From assembly GCA_019418605.1 (NCBI GenBank), contig DYBN01000059.1, positions 1 through 64,000 on the forward strand: a DNA stretch of 64,000 bases, in the 5' to 3' direction. A program made the translations under genes and the position numbers. Below the pieces are notes generated by a model. It saw nothing but the letters and a program-made list of their open reading frames with translations. It had not been told where the DNA came from and made no database searches. Shown in pieces: positions 39,296 through 48,718 of this stretch. Each line of letters opens with the position of its first letter. Position 1 is the stretch's first letter. This DNA is from Sutterella sp. GTDB lineage: Bacteria; Pseudomonadota; Gammaproteobacteria; Burkholderiales; Burkholderiaceae_F.

Positions 39296-40786
39296 ATGCA
39301 CATCAATCGCAGAACATTCCTGTCGGCCTCGCTTGCGGCCGCCTCTGCAACTCTCAATCAAGGAGCATTCGCCGCCCCCGTCAATCCTCCGGCGCGGTGG
39401 GACCGCACGTTTGACGTCGTCATCGTTGGAGCGGGCGGCGCGGGCCTTGCCGCGGCCGTGATCGCCGTGCAAAAAGGCATGAAGGCGCTCGTCGTTGAAA
39501 AGATGGCCTTCATCGGCGGCTCAAGCGCCCTTTGCGGCGGCAAATGGGCCGTGTGCGGCACCGACGAGCAAATCAAGCGCGGCATCAAGGACTCGCCCGA
39601 GCTTTTCCTCAAGGACATGCTCGCCACCGGGCAAAACCAAAACGACCCCGAGCTTGTGAAAGCCTTCATCAAGGAGAGCAAGGAGCACTACGACTTCGTG
39701 ACCCAGGAGCTCGGCGTGCATCCCATCGAGGTTGTGGCTGCGGCCGGCATGAGCGTGCCGAGAGCGCACAACTTTCCTCCGGCAACGGTCCTTAACCCCA
39801 TGTACGAGTACGTCACAAAAAGAGGCGCACTCGTGGAGCTCTCCACCACCGCCGAGCGCCTTGTCTGGGATCCGGCAAAGGGAGCCATCTGCGGCGTCAT
39901 CTGCATGCACGAGGGAAAGAAAACGGCGATTCACGCTTCCAAGGGCGTCATTCTCGCCGCAGGCGGCTTTGCGCAGAACAAAGCGATGCTCTCCAAATAC
40001 GTGCCGCTCATGGCCAAGGCGCGCGTCAACGCCGGCGCCGGCAACATGGGCGACGGCATCCGCATGGCGCAGGCCTACGGCGCTGAAATCGACGATATGA
40101 AGTACATCAAGGCGACCTACGGCTACCGCGCCGACGGCACGCCCGGCAATCTGCAGGCCTACTACGGCGGCGCCATCATCGTCAACAAGGCGGGCAAGCG
40201 CTTTGTCGACGAGTCGCTCTCCTACAAGCTCATTGGAGACGCGGCGCTTGCGCAGGACGAAGGCAAGTCCTGGCAGCTTTTGGACGAGTCGCTGCGGCAG
40301 ACGCGCATGAAGGTGCGCCAATCCGACTACAGGGAGCTCTCGCCGTTTGACCGGGGCGAAGAGACGCCTCACTGCCTGCGCGGCAACACGCTTGAAGAAG
40401 TGGCTAAAAAGGCGGGCGTTGATCCCGAAGGGCTCAAAGAGACCGTCAGGCGCTACAACGAAAACGTCGAAAAGTTGGGGCGCGACCCGGACTTCGGGCG
40501 CACGTCGCTTACCTCGGGCTACGGCAAGCTCATCAAGCTTGAGACGCCTCCCTTTTACCTTTTCCCGACCACGGCCGTGCTCATTGCAACCTACAGCGGC
40601 GTAAAAATCACGCCGAAGGCCGAAGTGCTCGACGTCTTTGGCGAGGTGATTCCGCACCTCTATGCCGCGGGAGAAATGACGGCCGGCATTCACGGCGCGG
40701 CCTACATGACGGGCAGCGCCTGGGGCAAGGCCATGGCTTACGGGCGCATCGCCGCCAAATCCATCGCGCAAAACCCGCCTCTCTGA
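39296..40786 (+). CDS. Tat-exported FAD-dependent flavoprotein reductase
   Basis: A 496-residue periplasmic flavoprotein, haem-free. Tat signal INRRTFLSAS (Arg 5-6), FAD fold VIVGAGGAGLAAAV (from about residue 42), C-terminal FAD motif HLYAAGEMTAGIHG. It is closest in the window to the reductase at 12,528: both have TY.GVKI in place of the IHH.MGG segment and HG..YM in place of HG.NRLGG. The catalytic Arg position is Tyr or Lys (DESLSYKL). These two probably share a substrate class different from the other three. AAGGAGAG lies before the ATG. No divergent regulator is next to it. A strong terminator follows. Confidence 0.87.
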   Translation: MHINRRTFLSASLAAASATLNQGAFAAPVNPPARWDRTFDVVIVGAGGAGLAAAVIAVQKGMKALVVEKMAFIGGSSALCGGKWAVCGTDEQIKRGIKDSPELFLKDMLATGQNQNDPELVKAFIKESKEHYDFVTQELGVHPIEVVAAAGMSVPRAHNFPPATVLNPMYEYVTKRGALVELSTTAERLVWDPAKGAICGVICMHEGKKTAIHASKGVILAAGGFAQNKAMLSKYVPLMAKARVNAGAGNMGDGIRMAQAYGAEIDDMKYIKATYGYRADGTPGNLQAYYGGAIIVNKAGKRFVDESLSYKLIGDAALAQDEGKSWQLLDESLRQTRMKVRQSDYRELSPFDRGEETPHCLRGNTLEEVAKKAGVDPEGLKETVRRYNENVEKLGRDPDFGRTSLTSGYGKLIKLETPPFYLFPTTAVLIATYSGVKITPKAEVLDVFGEVIPHLYAAGEMTAGIHGAAYMTGSAWGKAMAYGRIAAKSIAQNPPL

Positions 40787-40806
40787 TTGTCTGAAATCAA
40801 GGCATT

Positions 40807-40865
40807 GCGCCTGCCGCACGAGGCGTCTTCTCCCCTCTTTTCGTCCGTGCGGCGGGCGCTTTTTG
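40807..40865 (+). terminator. Rho-independent terminator after the reductase
   Basis: GCGCCTGCCGCACG pairs with CGTGCGGCGGGCGC (14 pairs, one G-T) and is followed by TTTTTG at 40860-40865. The loop is long (about 25 bases). Confidence 0.75.
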
Positions 40866-40951
40866 TCGATCGCCTTGCTGCAGCAGCAAGCGACCGAGGG
40901 TCTCAGCCGAAGTCGTCAATATTGCAACACTTTTGAGGCTTTCTTCTGAAA

Positions 40952-40970
40952 AGTTGTCATTTTGACAACT
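40952..40970. promoter_or_regulatory. Palindromic operator overlapping a -35 box, before the XRE gene
   Basis: AGTTGTCATTTTGACAACT is a perfect 8-3-8 inverted repeat. Its right arm contains TTGACA, a consensus -35 box, so a repressor bound here would block RNA polymerase. A further half-site (AAGTTGTTAG) follows about 20 bases later. The XRE gene starts about 100 bases downstream, which fits autoregulation. The -10 box is unclear. Confidence 0.6.
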
Positions 40971-41068
40971 GAGAGACGCCAAGTTGTTAGTGATCTTGTC
41001 GAGCCCAAAAAACGGTCGAAAAGCCCCATAACTTCCCGGCTTCTTTGATGTTTTTCGAAGGAGCCTTT

Positions 41069-41905
41069 ATGGCCGAACACCACCGCCGCCTCACCGTTGC
41101 CGAGATCGAAAGGCTCACCGAGGAGGAAGCGATAGAAGCGTACCGTAGCGGGGCTCTCTCGCCTTTTGAGTACCTGGGCTGGGATCTCACGCACAACAGG
41201 CGCTACGCCATGCCGCGCTACAACGCGGTCGACATCCGGAATCTGCGCAAGAAGCTCGGCATCTCGCAGGAGTTTCTCGCGAAGATCCTCGGCGTTTCCC
41301 AGTCAACCATGAGCCGCGTCGAGCAGGGAGCGGTCGCGCTGGAGCACTACCAGGCGCGCATCAAGGATCTCGACGAGAGCGTCAAGCGCCTCAAGAAACC
41401 CGACTACGGCGTTGCCAACCGGCTGATGAGCGTGGTGCTGCGATTGTTCGACGCGGTGGGAACCGACGCCTTTTGGCTTTTTAAGAAGGGCGCGCAGGAA
41501 AGGGAGCTTCGGCTATTCCCCACGAAAAGCGAAACGTCGATCATGTATCCGAGCCTGCAGGCCATTCAACATACCGACCCGCAGCTTCTCGCAGCCGCCG
41601 ATCCGGTGCCGGAATGCTTCAACGGCAGGCAGTTGAAGCACTTGCGAATTCACCGTCTGGTAATGACAACCGAAGTGCTTGCAGCCGCTCTCAACGTCAC
41701 AAGCGAGCAGATAGAGAAATGGGAGGCGCAGCAGGAGGCCTTCAGCGGCCCGCTGCTCGTACTCCTTGAGTCGCTGTGGCGCTACGGCGCAGACATCATC
41801 GAGCGCCGCTGCCCTCGCGCAACCTCACTGCTCAAGCCCCTCGCAGAGGAAGAGTCCGAAAAACAGCCCCGGACTCCCGCAGCCGACGACACTCAAACGC
41901 CATAA
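41069..41905 (+). CDS. XRE-type helix-turn-helix transcriptional regulator
   Basis: A 278-residue regulator. The main Cro/CI-like helix-turn-helix is at about 55-93 (IRNLRKKLGISQEFLAKILGVSQSTMSRVEQG). A second, weaker one is at about 187-220 (MTTEVLAAALNVTSEQIEKWE). The first 45 residues and the middle part match nothing known to me. GAAGGAG lies 6 bases before the ATG at 41,069. The palindrome at 40,952 is its probable operator. Placed next to the traG end of the transfer operon, it may regulate the element, but it could equally control an independent function. Confidence 0.8.
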   Translation: MAEHHRRLTVAEIERLTEEEAIEAYRSGALSPFEYLGWDLTHNRRYAMPRYNAVDIRNLRKKLGISQEFLAKILGVSQSTMSRVEQGAVALEHYQARIKDLDESVKRLKKPDYGVANRLMSVVLRLFDAVGTDAFWLFKKGAQERELRLFPTKSETSIMYPSLQAIQHTDPQLLAAADPVPECFNGRQLKHLRIHRLVMTTEVLAAALNVTSEQIEKWEAQQEAFSGPLLVLLESLWRYGADIIERRCPRATSLLKPLAEEESEKQPRTPAADDTQTP

Positions 41906-41932
41906 GGCCGATAAGGCCGCTTGCTTGCCGCC

Positions 41933-42322
41933 TTAATCGTCGCTCACGCGCTCGGACAACTTGACCTTGGCCACGTTGGCAAGCTCAAAGCCCGCAAGCC
42001 GGGCGCGCTTTATCATCATCGTCTCGTGCGCGCTTCTCGTCTTCACGTCGATGATGTCGATGGGATAGATCCCGAGGGCCCAGAGCTTTTGCCCGTCAGC
42101 CAGGTGCTGACGCTGCCTTTGAAGAATGTCGACGGCCTGGCCAACGTAGACGAGGCCGTTTCTGCGCAGCTGCACGTAGACGCCGGGCGTGGAGCACGGC
42201 AGCGCAAACTCGACGACCCGGATGTCGCCGCTGTCGATGTAGATGGGGCACATGCACGCATCGAGAAAGTCTCGAAAACGCCGGGTGAGCTCGGCCTTGG
42301 TCGGGCGCTTTTTTGTGCTCAT
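41933..42322 (-). CDS. GIY-YIG domain protein
   Basis: A 129-residue protein. GVYVQLRRNGLVYVGQAVDILQRQ (47-70) matches the GIY-YIG nuclease core: G-x-Y, then YVG, then the R of the first helix. HETMMIKRA further on has the conserved Glu position of the family. The rest is short, with no extra DNA-binding domain. Such stand-alone proteins occur in mobile elements and phages, with roles from endonuclease to regulatory. AGGAG is 13 bases before the ATG, somewhat far. It converges with the XRE gene, 27 bases apart. Confidence 0.65.
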   Translation of the reverse strand: MSTKKRPTKAELTRRFRDFLDACMCPIYIDSGDIRVVEFALPCSTPGVYVQLRRNGLVYVGQAVDILQRQRQHLADGQKLWALGIYPIDIIDVKTRSAHETMMIKRARLAGFELANVAKVKLSERVSDD

Positions 42323-42506
42323 GGGATTGTCGTTTCTCCTCTTGTGTTTGGCTTTGCAGCCCGGCGCACGGCCGCGCCGAAAAATGGCAACAGGAAGCGT
42401 CTCCGAAATGCGTCATTTTCAGGGCTTGAGCAAATATTTGGACACACTGCGTTAGATGTTTCGAACTTCAATCATTTTTCCTTTCTAAATCAAATATCTA
42501 ACGAGC

Positions 42507-42809
42507 ATGCGCAAACGCCTTTTGCAGGATCAATCCAAACTATTTTCATCAATCTTTGATCCTCCTCTTGCAAACAAAAATGAAGTCCGTTACGATCGAT
42601 CTAACTCACAACAATCACTTCAAGAAAAAATGAAGAAGAAAGAACTGATTGCCGCTTTGATTCCGGTGCTTGAGCTGCTGCAGCTTTTGATTTTCACTTT
42701 GGCTGACGCACTCGACAAACTATCCACGTACACGTGCTCCAAAGAAGAGTACGAGGCCTCTAGAGCACGCATGCTCAGATACTTCCATTGGATGAACCTA
42801 TGGCACTGA
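42507..42809 (+). CDS. Small hypothetical protein with a hydrophobic helix
   Basis: A frame of 100 residues, AT-richer than its surroundings. The C-terminal 59 residues from the Met at 42,630 look most protein-like: a hydrophobic helix (ELIAALIPVLELLQLLIFTLADAL), then a charged helix (SKEEYEASRARMLRYFHW). Neither start has a good ribosome site. It ends 8 bases before the end of traG on the other strand. A short single-pass membrane protein is the most that can be said. Confidence 0.4.
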   Translation: MRKRLLQDQSKLFSSIFDPPLANKNEVRYDRSNSQQSLQEKMKKKELIAALIPVLELLQLLIFTLADALDKLSTYTCSKEEYEASRARMLRYFHWMNLWH

Positions 42810-42816
42810 GCCTCCT

Positions 42817-45800
42817 TTAAGGACGCAACCCCCTCGGCTGTCTGGCCAGCTCCACCAACCCCCTCCAATCCTTCTCATCCAGCTCATCCTTCGACGAGCG
42901 CCCGATTCTTTCCAGCATCTCCTTAAGCTGTGGCATCTCTTCAGAGCGGGCGCGCATGTCGTCTTGAATCTCCCCTCCCGATCGATACCCCCACGCAAAC
43001 AGAAAGGCGTTGCGCAAGGCAAAGTTCTTGTCGTCGTTCTCCTTGCGGTAAGCGTCCTGCGCCACCAGCAGCACGCCTCGCTCAAAGTCGATGTTTGCCC
43101 CCGCTCTCTGCATGTTCGACGAGACAGCCTGCTGATGTGCAGAAACTTCCGCCTCTACAGCACCGGCCGCTCCCGTTTCGCCCGCATCCACCGCATCCAG
43201 GGATCTCGGCACGCGGGCCGAGTACTCGCCCGCGCTGCGAGCCAAATCCGCCTGCGCCTGCTCGAGCACGCCCTGATTCATTTCTCTTGCAGACACTATC
43301 GTCCCCGGACCGAAGGCGGCCTTGGGAGTTGCTTCAAAGCGCTGGCTAAACGACGCATCAGCCCCAAGAGCTTCACCGGCAACGCGCGAGTCAAACATGC
43401 GCCGCATCGCAGCCTCGGGCGTTTCAAAGCGGCCTATCGCCTCATTCATCAGAGAAACCGACCCGTCCACCGAGGTTGTCGCCTGCGCTCCGACGTTCTG
43501 ATTTACGGTGCTCGAAGCCGTCAACGAGCCTGTGACCGCCCGGCTCTCGTCTCTTGCCGACGAATTGAGCTCGCTCAAGCTGCTTGCAAAGGAGCGCGCG
43601 GCGCTTCTGACGCTCTCGTCGCCATGCGTGCTGGCGACTCTTTCGGCAGCGTTGCGAACAAGGTCGTATGCCGTTGATCTCTCTGAGCCCTGAGAGGTTG
43701 CCGTGCGATTGGTTGCAACGTCGACAATGCTTTGAGCGTCATTCAGCGTCAGGTCTGTACTTACCTGCCCAGTCAACGTTCTGAGCGGAGCAAGTCCTCC
43801 CTTTGCTGATGAGACGCTACGGCCCGCGGGGGCACTTACCCCCTGACCTTGAACAGCATCCTTTTTGTTTCCAATCACGCCAAGGGAGTAGGGCAACATG
43901 TTTTCGTTGTCTGGGGCGGTTCTTTGTGTCGGAATGTTTTCGACGCTTGCGGTCCCCCTCAACTCGCCTCCAGAACTCACCGACGTCCCCTCGCTCACGC
44001 TATCGCTCGAAGACATGTCCACCGCCCGGCTCACGCCCGCGCTCGTGCTCATGCGCTCGCTTGAGGCATGCGTCGTCGCATACCCCATTTCGCTTTGCAT
44101 GGCCTGCCGCAGAGCATGCGCAAAGCCTCTTTGCGTGGCGTCGGTGCTCGCGGCCGCCTGCGTAAAGCTAAAGCGTGCGGCGTCGCTCCAAAGGCTTGTC
44201 ACCTGCGAGAGGTTGGTCGATGCATGCGCACGGGCAAAGCTTTGCGTCGTGGTGGCCGTGACGCCAAGCTCAATGGGCGTGCGGCGCATGCCGGTGACAG
44301 TACCGTCGCCCGCACGCGTCACCGTGCCGTAGGCCGAGGTGCTCACAAGGCTTCCGGAGTCAGCCACGGCAATGGAGCGGTCAAACTTGTTGGCCGTGGT
44401 GGTGTTGCTCGAGACGTTTGAGAGCTGCACGTTCCCTTGCGAAATGTTGCCTGCTGCAAGCGCGGCCCCTTGAGAGGAAGCGGCGCTTTGCGCAGGAGCG
44501 GTAAGGCCCCCTACGAGCTGCCCCACGGCCATGTCGCCTGCGCGCACCAGCGCGTAGGCAATAACGGGCACGGCGCACATGAGCGCTCCGGCAATGGCCT
44601 GGCTCGTGGCACCGGTCTCCCGCACAAGGGAAGCGGCCTGAAGCGAATTTCCCCCGAACTCCTGCGCAAGCGCCCCGAAGGGGTGCGCGTCCCACGTGAT
44701 CATGAGGTAGTTGACGACCGAAGACAGAGCCGGCCAAATCTGAATCGTCACGAGAATCGTCAAGTACGAGCGCACGATCGCCCCCATCGAGGAGCCTGCC
44801 ACGAGCGCCACCAGCACGATCACGGGAAACATGCCGATCACGACAAACTCAAGGGCGTTGCGGACCTTCGGCAACGCATCCTGCGCAATGCGCGCCATCG
44901 TGCGGTAGTTGATTTCGCTTGCAAGGTTGCCCTGTGCGCGGGCAAGTTCCACGGCTGAAGCGAGGGGCCCGGCGTCGGCGGCGCCCGCAAGAGCTTGAGG
45001 GACAGCAGTCAAAAGAAGCGAGTGCTTTAACGTTGCATCCATCGTCCTTGAGAGGTTTAAAAGAAGCTCTTCGGCCTTCGGGATGCTTGCGGCCACGACG
45101 GCCCCCGGCTGCGGGTGCTCCGGAGCAAGCCGAGCTCCGAGCCTTGCCTTCAGGGCGGGGAGCTCCACGGTGCGAAGCACGTTGTCTGCGTATTCAATGG
45201 CCTCGGGGCACTTCATGACCTCTCCTTCGGGCATGGCCACAAGCCGCGCGGGGTTGACCCAGCCCGAGGTTGAAATCTCCTTCCAGAGGTCAACCGCAGA
45301 CGCAAGCCTGACGGCCTTGGCCTGATCGCTTAAAAGCTCGGGCACAACGCAGCCTTCAACCACGCTTTTGACCGCCTCCGAGCCTTCGACCGTCACGGGC
45401 CCGAGGCTCTGGAGCACCTCGAGGATTCTCTCGGGGTAGACGGCGCCGAACTTGGAAAACCGTGCGACGTCGACCGGCGTAAAGGCGCTCTCGTAGAGCT
45501 CGGTGAGCCAGTAGCCCGCGCGGTTTGCGATCGACCCGAACACCCCGATTCCAAGCGGCACGTTGTCGACGGTGTACACGCTCTGGCTTCGGATGTCTTC
45601 AATTGCCACCGTCACGCGCGGCACGACGCAGACAAACCAAAACAAAAGCGCGCAGGCAAAGTACGAAATCGCGGGCCTCCCCTCATTTCGGGTGGCGCAG
45701 ACGGCAAGCACGATCACGATGCCCAAAAGGAAAAAGAGCGCGGCCATCTGCGCAAAGGAGCCGCGCGAGGTGACCGAAGCAAGCGCCTCAAAGAGATCGC

Positions 45801-45846
45801 GCATCTGCTCGCCGTTCCAGTAGGCGTAGAAAAGAAATGCGTCCAT
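42817..45846 (-). CDS. traG: Conjugative transfer protein TraG (F-type)
   Basis: A 1009-residue inner-membrane protein with a large periplasmic part, needed in F for pilus assembly and mating-pair stabilisation. The N-terminal TraG_N domain has several membrane segments (for example about 36-52, 58-76, 340-380 and 430-460). The C-terminal 500 residues are hydrophilic, rich in Ser/Ala/Thr, and start after a Gly/Gln linker (about 490). It is the last gene of the transfer operon, as in F, where traH-traG end the pilus genes. The ATG has no strong ribosome site. Confidence 0.85.
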   Translation of the reverse strand: MDAFLFYAYWNGEQMRDLFEALASVTSRGSFAQMAALFFLLGIVIVLAVCATRNEGRPAISYFACALLFWFVCVVPRVTVAIEDIRSQSVYTVDNVPLGIGVFGSIANRAGYWLTELYESAFTPVDVARFSKFGAVYPERILEVLQSLGPVTVEGSEAVKSVVEGCVVPELLSDQAKAVRLASAVDLWKEISTSGWVNPARLVAMPEGEVMKCPEAIEYADNVLRTVELPALKARLGARLAPEHPQPGAVVAASIPKAEELLLNLSRTMDATLKHSLLLTAVPQALAGAADAGPLASAVELARAQGNLASEINYRTMARIAQDALPKVRNALEFVVIGMFPVIVLVALVAGSSMGAIVRSYLTILVTIQIWPALSSVVNYLMITWDAHPFGALAQEFGGNSLQAASLVRETGATSQAIAGALMCAVPVIAYALVRAGDMAVGQLVGGLTAPAQSAASSQGAALAAGNISQGNVQLSNVSSNTTTANKFDRSIAVADSGSLVSTSAYGTVTRAGDGTVTGMRRTPIELGVTATTTQSFARAHASTNLSQVTSLWSDAARFSFTQAAASTDATQRGFAHALRQAMQSEMGYATTHASSERMSTSAGVSRAVDMSSSDSVSEGTSVSSGGELRGTASVENIPTQRTAPDNENMLPYSLGVIGNKKDAVQGQGVSAPAGRSVSSAKGGLAPLRTLTGQVSTDLTLNDAQSIVDVATNRTATSQGSERSTAYDLVRNAAERVASTHGDESVRSAARSFASSLSELNSSARDESRAVTGSLTASSTVNQNVGAQATTSVDGSVSLMNEAIGRFETPEAAMRRMFDSRVAGEALGADASFSQRFEATPKAAFGPGTIVSAREMNQGVLEQAQADLARSAGEYSARVPRSLDAVDAGETGAAGAVEAEVSAHQQAVSSNMQRAGANIDFERGVLLVAQDAYRKENDDKNFALRNAFLFAWGYRSGGEIQDDMRARSEEMPQLKEMLERIGRSSKDELDEKDWRGLVELARQPRGLRP

Positions 45847-45910
45847 GGGAGTACGTCAATGACCCTTGATGCGTTTTTTGGTTGAACCGTTTTTCAAGAA
45901 GTACAAGCGC

Positions 45911-47386
45911 CTACCACGCCTCGCGCGCAGACAAGGCCGGAAGCACGTGCGAGAGCGAGACGCTCTCGTTTGCCGTGAGGCTCTTTTCGATGTGCTCGAG
46001 CTGCGTTAAAAGCGCCGCTCCCCGCGCCATCTGCTGCAGGAGGCGGTCTTCGCGGGCAAAAAGGGAGGCTTCAATTGAAGAAAGGCGCTCTTCGATTTTC
46101 TCGACGTGCTCGACGTGCTCGTTCGTGACGCTTGCGGCGGCGCTTGAGGCAAGCGCCGTTTTGACATCCAGGGCAAGCGCGTGCACGGCGGAAGCGAGCA
46201 TCTCGTAGGCCGCGGCCTCCACGTAGATGTTGACGAGGTCGTTGGCCACGCCCCGGTAGCGCGAGACGGCCGCAAGGTTCAACACCCGCATTAAAGGCAC
46301 GCCCGAGCTCGCGCCCAACAGAAGGAGCTCTTCATCTGTCACAAGCGACGCATTGCGCGCTTCAAGCGCATCGGCGTAGTGGCCTGCGGCCTCCTTGAGT
46401 TTGTCCACGAGGCTCATCTCAGACACCTTCTTGCGCGAGAGCGCAAGGCACTTCTTTTCCTCATCGCACGAGAGGATCTCAAGGCCCGCGTCGTCTCTCA
46501 CCTCTCCAAAAAGCATCGGCAGCAGGTCGGCTCCGGCGTAGTGCTCGGCCCTGATGACGGCATCCTCCCCGTCGCCCTCCTTTTTAAAGACGGTCGTGCC
46601 CACAAGCGTCATCATGATTTCCTTTAATTCCCCTGCATCCATCCCGGTCTTTGCAAAGCGCCCGGAATTTAAAAGCGCCCAGGTGAGGTTGATTTCAGGC
46701 GCATCGATCACGTTGCCGCCCGCGTCCTTTCGGGTCGGCGCGCTTTCAATGGCGCGCGCTCCGTCGTCACGCACCGACTTGTCGGCTTCCGACTGATCTG
46801 CCACTTCGCCCGAGGAGCGAAGGCTGTTTTTGGCTTTGTGCAGAATCCCCTGCAGGTGGCCTGCCGCCCCCGTGTCTTCAAGCAGCGCCCGGGCAGCCTC
46901 GCAGGAGTCCGTGTAGCGGTTGGTGTAGCTGCGGATCAAATCTGCGTAGCGCCCCACCATTTCGTTTAAGTCCGGCGCCATCGTCTGCAGCGCAAGCTGA
47001 AAGGCAAGCCCGGGCAGCGCCGTGCCCACGCTTTTAAGAAACGACACGAATTCGTCTCTTGACGGAATCGAAAAGGCCCCGAGAAAGACGTCAATGCCTC
47101 CGCACCCCGCCTTCAGGCTCGGGGGAGAGACGGAAAAAGGCACAAACTCCTTTCTCGGAGAGCGAAACACAAAGCCGCCGCCCGTGGCGACATTGAGCGC
47201 CCCAGCCTGCACGACACCTGCCTGCGTAACGTTTGCCATGGCGGCGGTCTCGTCAAAAAACTCCTCCACAAAGCCCGCCTGCGAGAGCACTGGAGTCGTT
47301 GAGAGCACCGCGGCCGCTGCGCACGCCGCAAGGCGCATGCGGGTTTTGGGAGCCTTCTGGCTCTTCTTGATTCTCTTTTCCTTCAT
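45911..47386 (-). CDS. traH: Conjugative transfer protein TraH (F-type)
   Basis: A 491-residue periplasmic or outer-membrane-associated assembly protein. It has a Sec signal (about 1-37, ending LSQAG) and the TraH N-terminal region (FFDETAAMANVTQAGVVQ, then GGGFVFRSP, then GCGGIDVFLGAFSIPSRDEF), which is the family hallmark. C-terminal coiled coil near 430-475. It works with TraF and TraW in F pilus assembly. It lies between traF and traG, as in F. Confidence 0.92.
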   Translation of the reverse strand: MKEKRIKKSQKAPKTRMRLAACAAAAVLSTTPVLSQAGFVEEFFDETAAMANVTQAGVVQAGALNVATGGGFVFRSPRKEFVPFSVSPPSLKAGCGGIDVFLGAFSIPSRDEFVSFLKSVGTALPGLAFQLALQTMAPDLNEMVGRYADLIRSYTNRYTDSCEAARALLEDTGAAGHLQGILHKAKNSLRSSGEVADQSEADKSVRDDGARAIESAPTRKDAGGNVIDAPEINLTWALLNSGRFAKTGMDAGELKEIMMTLVGTTVFKKEGDGEDAVIRAEHYAGADLLPMLFGEVRDDAGLEILSCDEEKKCLALSRKKVSEMSLVDKLKEAAGHYADALEARNASLVTDEELLLLGASSGVPLMRVLNLAAVSRYRGVANDLVNIYVEAAAYEMLASAVHALALDVKTALASSAAASVTNEHVEHVEKIEERLSSIEASLFAREDRLLQQMARGAALLTQLEHIEKSLTANESVSLSHVLPALSAREAW

Positions 47387-47511
47387 CTGGTTTGAATCCT
47401 TTTGCGTTTCGTTCTTTTTGTCGCGTTTTATTGTGATTTGTCGGCTTTTGACGTGTTTTTGCAGCGTTTCTCCTCGATCTTTACGCCCTGCGCCTTTCCC
47501 TTGAGGCCCAC

Positions 47512-48669
47512 CTACCGCACTGCAGGAGCCGCCTGCAGCGCCCGCTCAAAAGGCGTAAAGGGCAAGGGCGAAGGCGAAGGCTGCAGTCCCCATCCTTTGA
47601 GACTTTCATCAAAACCCGCCTCAACCCCCGCACGGCTCCCCGCCTCAAGCTGCGGGTGCAGTCCCGCAAAAGGCCTTGGCTCCGCGGCAAAACCCAAACC
47701 GGCCTCCCCTGCGCCCTGCGCCAGGGCCTGCATCCTCGCCTCCTCGTGGGCCTGCACAAGCCGCACCACGCGCCGGCCAAGTTCGGCGATGTCAACGACG
47801 CCCGTGGCCGCAAGCCGCGCCTCACGCAAATCCCGATCATCCTTGTGAACAAGCACCAAGGCCGGAAAAAGCGTCAAGCCTCCCGCAATGCGCCGCGACT
47901 GTCCAGCGTCAAGCCGCGCGCCCGGCATCAAGGGGTTCTCGGGCACGACGGAGACAAACAGCGTCTCAAAGCCGTGCCGGCTGCTGAAGTCTTGGGCCAA
48001 TGGGAGCATCAGGCGCGTCAATTCCGAGTCGTCGCCAAAGAAAATGAAGCCCCACTCGGCATTGAGCGTGCTCAACGCTTCGGTGACGCGGCGGGCCGCA
48101 GCGCGCGAAAGTTCGGTCGAAGCAAAGTTCACCGTCGGGTGCTGCGCCGTCCAGTCGTACTGCGGCCGCTGCAGGAGCACCTCGCGCCAGCTCTCGGCAA
48201 AGGCCCCGGCCTTTGCCATCAAAAAGGCGTTGGCTTCGAGATAGGCCGACATGTTCGCGGGCGTGGGGTTCATCACGGCGCGGGAGAGCCTGCTCTTGAC
48301 TTCGTCTTGGAGCGCTTCGATCGTTGTGAGCGAGGCAAGGTCCTTCATCTTTTCTTCGCCCTTCCCGTCGTCCCCCTCATCGTTCTTGCCTGCGGCTTTC
48401 CTTGCCGCCTCCTTTGACGCTTCGTTGTCGGGCCCGGCCGCTTTCCCGTTGTTCTTTCCTGCATTAGCTTCCGTCTTCTGCTCTTCATCCCCGCTGCCGT
48501 AAAAAAGAAACGGCCGCTCGGGATCGCGCCAGACGTCCTGCGACCAAAAGCCCCCGGCGGCAGAAGCAGGGGACGCAAAATCAAGCGGCTGCGCGGCGGC
48601 AGCGGCCGCACTTGCCAAGGCCGCGGCCGCACACAAAAGAAAAGCGTGACCGTAAGGTTTGTTTGTCAT
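47512..48669 (-). CDS. traF: Conjugal transfer protein TraF (thioredoxin-like, without CxxC)
   Basis: A 385-residue exported protein. It has a signal peptide (about 8-30), then a Glu/Lys/Gly-rich linker (about 65-110) and a conserved helical part. A thioredoxin-like fold starts near residue 235 (EWGFIFFGDDSELTRLMLPLA). The redox CxxC seen in some TraF/DsbC-like relatives is absent (GDDSEL at that place), as in F TraF. The ATG at 48,669 gives the signal peptide. It follows traN and precedes traH, as expected. Confidence 0.85.
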   Translation of the reverse strand: MTNKPYGHAFLLCAAAALASAAAAAAQPLDFASPASAAGGFWSQDVWRDPERPFLFYGSGDEEQKTEANAGKNNGKAAGPDNEASKEAARKAAGKNDEGDDGKGEEKMKDLASLTTIEALQDEVKSRLSRAVMNPTPANMSAYLEANAFLMAKAGAFAESWREVLLQRPQYDWTAQHPTVNFASTELSRAAARRVTEALSTLNAEWGFIFFGDDSELTRLMLPLAQDFSSRHGFETLFVSVVPENPLMPGARLDAGQSRRIAGGLTLFPALVLVHKDDRDLREARLAATGVVDIAELGRRVVRLVQAHEEARMQALAQGAGEAGLGFAAEPRPFAGLHPQLEAGSRAGVEAGFDESLKGWGLQPSPSPLPFTPFERALQAAPAVR

Positions 48670-48718
48670 CGGTGAATTTGCCGAAATTGTTGAATCCTGA
48701 TGAAACGCGGCTCTTTCT

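Noticed and set aside
39521..40819. 432-codon minus-strand frame opposite the reductase at 39296
   Set aside because: The plus strand has a Tat signal, FAD motifs and ribosome site; the antisense frame has no family features.
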